This document shows positions 56,946 to 64,000 of a stretch of DNA of 64,000 nucleotides, piece after piece (position 1 is the stretch's first letter; every line of letters begins with the position of its first letter). Origin of the DNA: Gemmatimonadota bacterium (lineage in GTDB: Bacteria; Gemmatimonadota; Gemmatimonadetes; Longimicrobiales; Gaopeijiaceae); contig JBBEBG010000030.1 of the NCBI GenBank assembly GCA_040882465.1, forward strand, positions 10,719 through 74,718, read 5' to 3'. The notes under the pieces are model-generated. The model was not told the DNA's origin, made no database searches, and saw only the letters and a program-made list of their open reading frames with translations. A program made the translations under genes and the position numbers.

Positions 56946-57043
56946 CAGACGATCGAAGGCGCCGGAAAGTCGCGGGTGGCCGGGGGTGCGCGTGTGATTC
57001 TACGGAGCCGTCCCCCTCCCTGCAACGCGGCCCCGGGCGGGCT

Positions 57044-57415
57044 TCAGCCCCCGGAGAACTCGCGCCGCGGCGCGTCCCCCCACAGCTCTTCGAGCTGGTA
57101 GAATTCACGTGCGGAGGGATGGAAGACGTGCACGACGACATCAATGTAATCGAGAAGGACCCATCGCCCGGCGGACACCCCTTCGATGTGCCCGGGACGG
57201 ACGCCTTCCTTCCGGAGCTCGTCCACGATGTGTTCGGCGATCGCCCGGACGTGGACGTCCGACATCCCGGTAACGATCAGGAAGAAGTCTGCCGCACTGG
57301 AGATTCCCCGGAGGTCCAGGGAAATGACGTCCGCCGCCTTGCGGTCCAGTGCCAACTCGGCCACCCGCTCGACCAGGCCGGTCGGATCGGCGTCGTTTTT
57401 CCTCTTGGCGCTCAT
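57044..57415 (-). CDS. rsfS: Ribosome silencing factor RsfS
   Basis: 123 residues of the Iojap/RsfS family: ADVISLDLRGISSAADFFLI, TGMSDVHVRAIAEHIVDEL, and the end WVLLDYIDVVVHVFHP. It binds L14 on the 50S subunit and blocks subunit joining. Located between rplI and the MinD-like gene on the same strand. Confidence 0.93.
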   Translation of the reverse strand: MSAKRKNDADPTGLVERVAELALDRKAADVISLDLRGISSAADFFLIVTGMSDVHVRAIAEHIVDELRKEGVRPGHIEGVSAGRWVLLDYIDVVVHVFHPSAREFYQLEELWGDAPRREFSGG

Positions 57416-57449
57416 CGTTCCCGAGCGCCTCCGGGACGTCCGGAGCGGC

Positions 57450-57905
57450 TCAATCCTCTTCCCGTTCCACGCGGACCTTCACCTCGACTTCGATGTCCTG
57501 GAAAAGGCGCACCGTCACCTGATGTTCCCCGATATCCTTGATCGGCTCCTCGAGGAGCAGTTGGCGCCGCTCCACTTCAAAGCCGTGATCCCCGGCGTTC
57601 AGGCGCTCGACGATGTCTGCCGCGGACACCGATCCGAAGAGGCGCCCTTCCTCCGAGGCGCGCGCCACGAACGAGACCGAAGCCCCCTCCAAGAGGGCCG
57701 CGCGGCGCTTCCCTTCGAGGTACCCCCGGCGATCCCGTTCCTCGGCGGCCTTTTGCTCCTCCTCGATTTTCTGGAGGTTCGCCTCCGAAGCCTCGTATGC
57801 GAGGCCCTGGGGGAGGAGGTAGTTCCGCGCGTACCCAGGCTTCACCGAGACCACGTCTCCCGGCTCCCCGAGCTTGGGCACCGCGCGCTTCAGAATCAGC
57901 TTCAT
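57450..57905 (-). CDS. rplI: 50S ribosomal protein L9
   Basis: 151 residues: MKLILKRAVPKLGEPGDVV and the GYARNYLLPQGLA motif in the N-terminal domain, a long helix, and the C-terminal domain. It is part of the S6/S18-YybS-L9 locus. Confidence 0.97.
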   Translation of the reverse strand: MKLILKRAVPKLGEPGDVVSVKPGYARNYLLPQGLAYEASEANLQKIEEEQKAAEERDRRGYLEGKRRAALLEGASVSFVARASEEGRLFGSVSAADIVERLNAGDHGFEVERRQLLLEEPIKDIGEHQVTVRLFQDIEVEVKVRVEREED

Positions 57906-57936
57906 CGTCCAACTCCCTGCCGTCTCGAACGGCTCG

Positions 57937-58869
57937 TCATGTCGTTTCCTGGTCCTCTCCGCGCCGCAGCCGGGCGCGGATGTCCAACCATGAATCCCCG
58001 AGACCTATCAGTACCGCGCCGCCGATGAGCACCGGTGCGGCGAGAAGAAGCCCTACCGCCAGCAGGAGCCCGGCTCCCAGAGAAAGCCCTCCCGAAAGGA
58101 AGAGGAGGACGGCGGCCCCCCGCACCACATACAGCGCGCCCATGAATGCGAGGAGATTCGTTCCCACTCGCCCCCAGCCCATGCTCCATCCCGCGACCAT
58201 GACCAGCGCCAGCCCCGCGATGAGAATCCAGACCATGGGATCCGGGAAACGGAATTCCCTGAGTCCCGCGAGCCCCCGGTCCGAGCCGGTCGCCAGCCTG
58301 AGATGGAGCCACCAAGCCACGCCGAGGGACGCCAGCGAGCTGAGCCCGACCAAGGCCGGGAAGAGGACGGTCTGGATATTTACGGTTTGCGCGATCGTCT
58401 CCCCGACGGCGGGGGCGACCTCCCTCCCGAAAGTGGCGCCCATCAACTCTACGGTCGCGGTCGCCCCCTCTTGGAGCCGCATAACAATCGTTCCTTCCAC
58501 GACGCTCCACCCGTCGAAGGCGAGGAGGAGGGCCGCCGCCGCGACGCTTGCCCCGACCAGGGCGAGCACGGCTCGGGGGAGAAAGGGTCGCTCGGGGTGC
58601 CAGAGTGTCAGCGCGGCGAAGAGCCCCCCCACGAGAATCGCCCACCCCCGCTCCAGGTACCAGAGCCCGCCGCCCGGCTCCCCGGCGAAGACGACCGCGA
58701 ATCCGACAGCGGCAAGAGCGAGCGCCCCGAACCTTCCGCCGGGCGAGAGGATCGTCAGGATCGTAAACGCGACCGCGACGAGGACGAACGGCTGTCCGAT
58801 CGCGAGCGTCATGGCGAGCGCGAAGAGCCCCAGGGGACGGAGCCATCGCCGCTCCCGGGCCATCGCCAT
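57937..58869 (-). CDS. YybS-like (DUF2232) membrane protein
   Basis: 310 residues with about eight hydrophobic segments. The position between the S18-coding part and rplI matches the YybS/DUF2232 family found at this locus in many bacteria, and the overall hydrophobic profile agrees. The function is unknown, possibly a transporter-like protein. The start overlaps no gene; the S6-S18 stop is 9 bp upstream. ATG 58869 (second ATG at 58863). Confidence 0.75.
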   Translation of the reverse strand: MAMARERRWLRPLGLFALAMTLAIGQPFVLVAVAFTILTILSPGGRFGALALAAVGFAVVFAGEPGGGLWYLERGWAILVGGLFAALTLWHPERPFLPRAVLALVGASVAAAALLLAFDGWSVVEGTIVMRLQEGATATVELMGATFGREVAPAVGETIAQTVNIQTVLFPALVGLSSLASLGVAWWLHLRLATGSDRGLAGLREFRFPDPMVWILIAGLALVMVAGWSMGWGRVGTNLLAFMGALYVVRGAAVLLFLSGGLSLGAGLLLAVGLLLAAPVLIGGAVLIGLGDSWLDIRARLRRGEDQETT

Positions 58870-58877
58870 GATCTTCC

Positions 58878-59516
58878 CTACCGATCGTGGTTCTGGACGT
58901 ACGGGAGGAGCGCCAGGTAGCGGGCGCGCTTGACCGCTTGGCCGAGCCGGCGCTGAAACTGGGACGTCACCTTCGTGGTCCTCTTCGGCAGGATCTTCCC
59001 CTGCTCGGTGACGAACCGGGAAAGCGTGCCGACGTCCTTGAAGTTCAGGAGCTCGATGCGGGGGCCGTCCATTCTCCGGCGGCGTCCTCGTCCGCCGGAA
59101 AACTCCGGGGGCGACGCCTCACCGTGCCCGAACTCGTCCTCTTCCTCCTCTTCCTCGTCCTCGTCGTCGTCGTCCCCTTCCCCGCGGGTATAGGGCGACT
59201 CGGCGAGCACCGACATCCCGGAGGTCGGCTCGCCTTCGCTCAGGACGATCAGGTAACGGAGAAGTTCTTCGTCGAGCTTGAGGACCCGCTCGAGGCCGGT
59301 GAGGCTGGTCGCACCCGCCGTGAACTGCACGACCACGTAGTAGCCCTGGCTCTGCCCCTTGACCTGGTAGGCGAGCTGACGGCTCCCCCAGTGATCCACA
59401 GCCGTGATCTCGGCGCCATCCCCGGTAATCAGAGACTGGAAGCGCTCGAGCTTCTGGTTCACCGCCTCCTCCGTCATGGAGGGGTGAAAGATAAAGACGA
59501 CTTCGTAATTCCTCAT
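58878..59516 (-). CDS. rpsF-rpsR: Ribosomal protein S6-S18 fusion
   Basis: 212 residues in one continuous frame with no internal stop. Residues 1-105 are S6 (MRNYEVVFIFHPSMTEEAV, DHWGSRQLAYQVKGQSQGYY). Residues 115-128 are an unbroken acidic run (14 Asp/Glu), then a Gly/Arg-rich linker. Residues 150-212 are S18 (NFKDVGTLSRFV, EQGKILPKRT, KRARYLALLPYV). S6 and S18 are known to bind as a heterodimer on the 30S platform. The usual ssb gene between them is missing. Internal ATG 59072 (residue 149) could allow separate S18, but its upstream sequence is not a strong ribosome-binding site. Confidence 0.9.
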   Translation of the reverse strand: MRNYEVVFIFHPSMTEEAVNQKLERFQSLITGDGAEITAVDHWGSRQLAYQVKGQSQGYYVVVQFTAGATSLTGLERVLKLDEELLRYLIVLSEGEPTSGMSVLAESPYTRGEGDDDDEDEEEEEEDEFGHGEASPPEFSGGRGRRRRMDGPRIELLNFKDVGTLSRFVTEQGKILPKRTTKVTSQFQRRLGQAVKRARYLALLPYVQNHDR

Positions 59517-59887
59517 CGGAATCGCGTCCCTCGGTCCGTGTGAGCACGGGCCCCGCCTCATCGGGCGGAGCGGGTTGAGCAGAGGAAGATAAGGGAGGCG
59601 AGGAGAGGGTTCAACGGGGACCTCGATCGCTTCTTTATTGCGTCCTGCACCTGGCGACCCGTCCCAACCCTTTCGCGGCCAAGATCGTCCAATCGGCAAA
59701 CCCCCAGGGACGAGGCACCCCTTCGAGGCGGTCAGCTCCTCGATTGTGGCTCCCCCGAATCTTAGGCCAGGCAACTGGCGTACGGATTGTTCGAAGGGAG
59801 TCGGATCACCGACAACTCTTCACGTGCGATTCGTGGCACGTGCGTGCCGGTTGCCTGAATTCAGGCCTGTCCCGGGAGAACCGCGTT
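59517..59887. other. Divergent intergenic region
   Basis: About 370 bp between the ribosomal operon and the DUF5916 gene. It must hold both promoters. No confident -35/-10 boxes, S6-S18 autoregulatory RNA or RNA gene was identified. Open frames through it are unsupported. Confidence 0.45.
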
Positions 59888-62374
59888 ATGAAGCAACCGC
59901 TCGCATTCCTCCTCGGCGTCCTGAGTTTCCTCCTCGCCATCGTCCCCTGGGCCGAGGCCCAGGGACCGGTCGCCGCGTCGGCAGACCCTGGCGAACCTCA
60001 CGCCGAGCTCAAGGAGGGAAAAGTCCTTCGGGCCTTTCGCATCGTGGGCCCAGCCCCACAGATCGATGGCCGGCTCGACGACGACGCCTGGGCGAACGCC
60101 CAGGCCGTGGACGACTTCGTCCAAGTGGACCCGGAGAACATGGTGGCGCCCACCGAACGGACGATGGTCCAGGTCGCGTACGACGATCGTTATCTCTACG
60201 TGGCGATCCATGCCTACGACCGAACTCCCGGCCAGATCGTCGCAGGGTTGGGGCGGCGCGACTCGAGCCCCCCTTCAGACAAGCTCCTGCTGAGCCTGGA
60301 TCCCCGCCACGACCACCTGACCGCGTACATCTTCGAGACGAACCCGTCCGGCGTTCAGGCTGACCGCGTCTTCTTCAACGACACGCAGCAGAACAACGAC
60401 TACTCCGGAGTCTGGGAGGTCGAAACACAGATCACCGAAGAGGGGTGGTTTGCCGAGTACCGGATTCCGTTCTCACAGATGCAGTTCGACCTCCCCCTGG
60501 GCGACGAGGTCGTCTGGGGATTCACCTTGCGACGCGACATCTTTCGGCGGGGAGAAGTCGTCCGCTGGGTAGGACTCCCCCGCGGTGAGATCGGGTTCGT
60601 CTCCCTCTTCGGCCACCTGTTCTTCGAAGGCGCCCTCAAGCCGCCTCGCCGTATCGAGTTGCAGCCCTTCGTCTTCGCGCGGAGCGAGAACGCCCCGGAG
60701 GTCGCCTCTGCCGGCTCGATCGGCGGAGGTGTGGATGGTCGCCTCGGACTCGGAGGCTGGGGCACGCTATCCGCCACGGTGAATCCCGACTTCGGACAGG
60801 TGGAACAGGATCCGGCGGTCCTGAATCTCAGCGTCTTCGAGACCTTCTTCCCGGAGAAGCGGGCCTTCTTCCTCGAGGACAGCGGGACATTCCGGCCTCC
60901 CTGGAACGCCTTCCCCCTCTTCCATTCGAGGCGAATCGGGCAACGGCCCGGCCGGATTCCCCTCGAGGCGGGCGATCAGCTTCTGGATCGACCGGAGCAG
61001 ACCACGATCCTGGGCGCGGCGAAGGTCGCGGGAAAGGCTTCGAGTTGGACTTACGGGGCCCTTACCGCGCTCACCGATCGGGAATACGCGACCGTGAATG
61101 CGGTGTCGGTGGATGGCTCCGGGAACGAGACGATGACGCGGACCCGGCGGCTCATCGAACCGCTGACCTCGTACAACGTGATCCGGGCCCAGCGGGACAT
61201 TCTCGGAGGCACCTCCAACGTGGGCGTGATCGCGACCGCGGTCGTGCGGGACGGGGACGAAGACGCGTTTACGGGTGGCGTGGACTACCTGCTGCGGTGG
61301 GGTCGAAATCGCTTCTCCTGGGGCGGCCACTGGGTCGTGACGCAGGCGCCTTTCTCCGATGGGCAGCGCACGGGGTTTGGTGGGGCGACGACTCTCAACT
61401 ACAACGGGAGAAATCTGGCTGTCGAGACTTATTTTGATCGCTTCAGTCCCGATTTCAGCAACACCGACCTGGGCTTTCGGCAGGGACGAGTGGACCGAAC
61501 CGTCGTGGAGGTGGCCGCGGCCCTCGTTCAGCCCGATCCCTGGGGACCCTTCCGCACCGCACGGGGCGGGATGGGGATCGGCGGAGCCTGGAGTGGGGAC
61601 GGACTTCGACTGGAGCGGTCTGTGCGCGCCTCCGCCAACGCCTCCTTCCCCAACTTTTGGAGCGTGAACGTCTTCGCGAATCACCAGCTCCGCGCTTTCG
61701 ACGACCTGGATACCCGGGGAGGACCACCCATCGTCAACCTTGCGGAAACATCGTTCGAAGCGGGCATGAGCACCGATTCGCGGAAGACCTGGCAGCTCTT
61801 CGTGAACGCTGGCGGAAGTCGGGATGAGGAAGGGGGATGGAGTGCCCAACTCGGGCCGCAGCTACGGCTCCAACCATCCGCGCGCCTACAGACCTCGATC
61901 AGCGCGAGTTACCGGACAGCCGAGACCGTGGCCCAGTGGATCACCAACCGAGACGTGAACGGCGACGAGGTGATTGATCACGTTTACGGGCGCCTCGACC
62001 AGAACGTGATCGACGTCACGGCACGAGCCACCTATGCCTTTCACCGCGACCTTACCGTCGAGGCATTCCTCCAGCCGTTCGTCGCGGTCGGAGACTACAC
62101 CGACATCCGGCGCCTCGCACAGCCAAGCTCCTTCGAGTTCGAGCCCGCTACGATCCCCTTCGATCCGGACTTCAACCGGAAGTCGCTTCGCGCCAACATC
62201 GTCTTTCGGTGGGAGTACCTTCGTGGCAGCACGCTCTTCGTCGTCTGGAACCTCTCGACCCTCGACGAGGAGCGCCCCGGGGAGTTCGCGGCGTTTCAGG
62301 ATCTCGGCGACGCGTTCGGCGCCGACGGCACCCACGTCTTCATGGCCAAGGCGACGTATTGGTTCGGGTCATAG
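59888..62374 (+). CDS. DUF5916-type outer-membrane protein with CBM9-like domain
   Basis: 828 residues. A signal peptide (LLGVLSFLLAIVPWAEA) leads to a carbohydrate-binding CBM9-like domain (PQIDGRLDDDAWANAQ, LYVAIHAYDRTPGQI) and then a long beta-rich region typical of DUF5916, ending in an aromatic-rich strand (VFMAKATYWFGS) as for outer-membrane barrels. Its function is unknown; it may bind or import glycans. GGGAG precedes ATG 59888. Members are abundant in Bacteroidota and Gemmatimonadota. Confidence 0.8.
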   Translation: MKQPLAFLLGVLSFLLAIVPWAEAQGPVAASADPGEPHAELKEGKVLRAFRIVGPAPQIDGRLDDDAWANAQAVDDFVQVDPENMVAPTERTMVQVAYDDRYLYVAIHAYDRTPGQIVAGLGRRDSSPPSDKLLLSLDPRHDHLTAYIFETNPSGVQADRVFFNDTQQNNDYSGVWEVETQITEEGWFAEYRIPFSQMQFDLPLGDEVVWGFTLRRDIFRRGEVVRWVGLPRGEIGFVSLFGHLFFEGALKPPRRIELQPFVFARSENAPEVASAGSIGGGVDGRLGLGGWGTLSATVNPDFGQVEQDPAVLNLSVFETFFPEKRAFFLEDSGTFRPPWNAFPLFHSRRIGQRPGRIPLEAGDQLLDRPEQTTILGAAKVAGKASSWTYGALTALTDREYATVNAVSVDGSGNETMTRTRRLIEPLTSYNVIRAQRDILGGTSNVGVIATAVVRDGDEDAFTGGVDYLLRWGRNRFSWGGHWVVTQAPFSDGQRTGFGGATTLNYNGRNLAVETYFDRFSPDFSNTDLGFRQGRVDRTVVEVAAALVQPDPWGPFRTARGGMGIGGAWSGDGLRLERSVRASANASFPNFWSVNVFANHQLRAFDDLDTRGGPPIVNLAETSFEAGMSTDSRKTWQLFVNAGGSRDEEGGWSAQLGPQLRLQPSARLQTSISASYRTAETVAQWITNRDVNGDEVIDHVYGRLDQNVIDVTARATYAFHRDLTVEAFLQPFVAVGDYTDIRRLAQPSSFEFEPATIPFDPDFNRKSLRANIVFRWEYLRGSTLFVVWNLSTLDEERPGEFAAFQDLGDAFGADGTHVFMAKATYWFGS

Positions 62375-62439
62375 ATGATCGGGAGCCCGGCGACGCGTTC
62401 GTCAACGCTTCCCCTGATCAGGTCTTCGCGCGTTTCGTG

Positions 62440-62738
62440 TAATCCCATGCCGACGCGGTGGCCATGCCTCCCGGTTTCCCCGCGCTTGTCGGGCAGCCGG
62501 CCATCCGGGCCGACTTCGAGGTGGTCTTCGCCACCTCCATGGCCAAACACGAGGCCACGGTCCTGGACATCGAGATCACCGGCGACCTGGCGGTCAATCG
62601 CGGGGCCTACACCTGGAGCGCGACGGTCGAGAAGGGCGGCGACGTTCTCAGCGAGAGCGGCAAACACATCGTGTTCCGGAAGCGGGTTGGCGACTCCGGT
62701 TGGTCCTGTGGGAGATCTGGAACACGGACCCGATCTGA
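62440..62738 (+). pseudogene. DUF4440/SnoaL-like pseudogene
   Basis: The frame reads SHADAVAMPPGFPALVGQPA through DIEITGDLAVNRGAY and GKHIVFRK, as in DUF4440 (SnoaL-like) proteins. Directly upstream is an in-frame stop (62440-62442 region), so the N-terminal part is lost or frame-broken. Near the 3' end a frameshift moves the expected WEIWNTDPI ending into another frame, stopping at 62738. Two lesions make it a pseudogene. It sits between a DUF5916 gene and a terminator. Confidence 0.7.
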
Positions 62739-62793
62739 GAGCAGCGCGCGACCGGGGCCGCTGAACGGCGCCAGGGGCGCACCAAAAGAAACA

Positions 62794-62842
62794 GCGGCCG
62801 GGGAGCGACAGATGACTTCCGCGCCCCCCGGCCGCCGTTTTT
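62794..62842 (+). terminator. Rho-independent terminator
   Basis: GCGGCCGGGG (62794-62803) pairs perfectly with CCCCGGCCGC (62826-62835), then CCG-TTTTT. A 22-nt loop. It terminates rightward transcripts from the DUF5916 gene before the convergent dehydrogenase gene. Confidence 0.8.
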
Positions 62843-62857
62843 CCTACCGACTCCCTC

Positions 62858-64000
62858 TTACTGGATCGCTTCGTGTGGCAGCGCCAAGGCCGTGTATCCA
62901 CCCGGAACGGGGAGCACGACGTACTGCCGTCCCTCGTGCATGTAGGTCATGATTCCATAACCACCCTGCGCGCGCGTCGTCACCTGGCCGACTCGTTCGC
63001 CGGTGCGCTTGTCGATCGCGAACAGCCGGGGCGTGTTGTCGCTCGTCAGTCCGGTCGCGAGCAGGAAGTCGGGGGTGACCAGCATGGCCGAATGTCCCCC
63101 GCGACCGCGGTTCACCTCCACCCCCTCGATGCCCTGAAGGAGCGGGTGGTTCCGGATGGCCTCTTGCTGTGCCGCGGGAGCGTCGCCGTTCGGAATCACC
63201 CAAAGGTACTCGCCGGTGTTCATGTCGATCGCGCTGATCCTCCCCTGCGGACCCTTCCAGATCGGGAGCCCGTCGAGGTTTTCCTCCACCGGCCGGTCCG
63301 GCATGCCGCCGCCCCTGGCCCAGGCGGACACCGTCACCCCGGTCGCGTCCTCCCGGTCAACCTCCACCCCCGGTACCACGACAGCCCCTGAGCATCCGCT
63401 GTGCGAGGTGATGAAGATGACACCCGTGGTCGGGTCACCCGCAGCCGGCCCGGTGATGTTGACCCCTCCCGTGGATCCGCCGCAAACTCGGCCCCAACCC
63501 GGCGCGAGCGTGTCACCCGCAACGGCGGGAGGGTTGAACATCGGCGCCAGGTAGTGTCCGCGGCGTGCGATGTCCAGAGCGCGGGCACGAATCTCGGGCG
63601 TGTAGTCGATGAGGTCTTCCTCCTGGCGACCAAGCAGATCGTAGGGGGCCGGCCGGGTGGGCCAGGGCTGTGTCGGAGCGAGCTGCTCTCCCGGAACCCG
63701 AGACTGCGGCGCGGGCCGCTCCTCGATCGGCCAGATCGGCTCACCCGTCTCCCGGTTAAACGCATATAGGAACGACTGCTTCGATGCCTGGAAGATCCCC
63801 GGGATGCGCTGGCCGTTCACTGTCACGTCCAAAAGAACGGGCGCCACGGGGGTGTCGTAATTCCAGATGTCGTGGTGGACCAGCTGGTAGTGCCAGGCCC
63901 GCTCGCCGGTCTCAACGTTCAGCGCGATCAAGCTTGAGCTGAAGAGATTGTCGCCGGGGCGGAATCCACCGAAGTAGTCGATCGTGGCGCCATTCGTCGG
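62858..64000 (-). CDS. PQQ-dependent dehydrogenase, partial
   Basis: At least 380 residues, running off the right edge; the frame stays open through 64000. Seen are repeated beta-propeller blades (ALNVETGERAWHYQ, AFNRETGEPIWPIEE, AIDMNTGEYLWVIPNGD, AIDKRTGERVGQV) and HHDIWNYDTPVAPVL, as in quinoprotein glucose/ethanol dehydrogenases. They oxidise sugars or alcohols in the periplasm with pyrroloquinoline quinone. The final segment GYTALALP is the C-terminal propeller strand. N-terminal metal and PQQ ligands are outside the window. Confidence 0.88.
   Translation of the reverse strand, partial: PTNGATIDYFGGFRPGDNLFSSSLIALNVETGERAWHYQLVHHDIWNYDTPVAPVLLDVTVNGQRIPGIFQASKQSFLYAFNRETGEPIWPIEERPAPQSRVPGEQLAPTQPWPTRPAPYDLLGRQEEDLIDYTPEIRARALDIARRGHYLAPMFNPPAVAGDTLAPGWGRVCGGSTGGVNITGPAAGDPTTGVIFITSHSGCSGAVVVPGVEVDREDATGVTVSAWARGGGMPDRPVEENLDGLPIWKGPQGRISAIDMNTGEYLWVIPNGDAPAAQQEAIRNHPLLQGIEGVEVNRGRGGHSAMLVTPDFLLATGLTSDNTPRLFAIDKRTGERVGQVTTRAQGGYGIMTYMHEGRQYVVLPVPGGYTALALPHEAIQ

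Overview
The window looks like a contig end (it opens with 27 consecutive C) from a high-GC, Gram-negative bacterium. Outer-membrane style products (a lipoprotein, a DUF5916 beta-barrel-like protein), bacillithiol synthesis (BshB1), a MglA GTPase and several Gemmatimonas-like hypothetical proteins suggest Gemmatimonadota or a close relative. That assignment is inference; no rRNA gene is present.

Left part, 1 to about 24.1 kb, is accessory DNA with visibly more mixed base composition. It starts with a GRDP-like protein and a UvrD-like helicase, then an IS630 transposase remnant, a dTMP-kinase-like gene and a hypothetical gene. From 14.44 kb leftward runs a tightly packed operon: a WYL regulator with a palindromic operator, a B12-type radical SAM protein, a MoaA-like radical SAM protein, an RmlD-like reductase, an HhH-GPD DNA glycosylase, a VOC protein, a PrmC-like methyltransferase and a short lysyl-tRNA-synthetase-like gene. 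The last gene is split by a complete IS5-family element. Removing the element plus one copy of its CTAG target duplication restores the reading frame exactly.

From 14.8 to 24.1 kb lies a mobile module: a RadC-like protein, a small companion protein, an HTH protein, a lipoprotein, two VirD4/TraD-like ATPases, a membrane protein and a large serine recombinase. The recombinase runs into the 3'-truncated comM (yifB) gene, which marks an integration junction. No relaxase and no mating-pore genes are visible.

Right part, 24.1 to 64 kb, is chromosomal backbone: NAD(P) transhydrogenase (three subunits), a PLP decarboxylase, a very large NtrY-like kinase, a MacA-like adaptor with two FtsX-type permeases, bshB1, a HIRAN protein, a cysteine desulfurase with mnmA, dnaJ/grpE, pncC, pgsA, mglA, recR, ybaB, dnaX, an SRP RNA gene found directly from sequence, yraN, an adenosine-deaminase-family gene, an MBL hydrolase, smc with a coupled MinD-like membrane protein, rsfS, rplI and a YybS-like protein. 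The ribosomal proteins S6 and S18 are one continuous open frame joined by an acidic linker. The window closes with a DUF5916 protein, a DUF4440 pseudogene and a partial PQQ-dependent dehydrogenase.

The most unusual items are the S6-S18 fusion, the WYL-controlled radical-SAM/LysRS-like operon, the relaxase-free double-ATPase integrative element in comM, and the SRP RNA with a non-GGAA apical loop.
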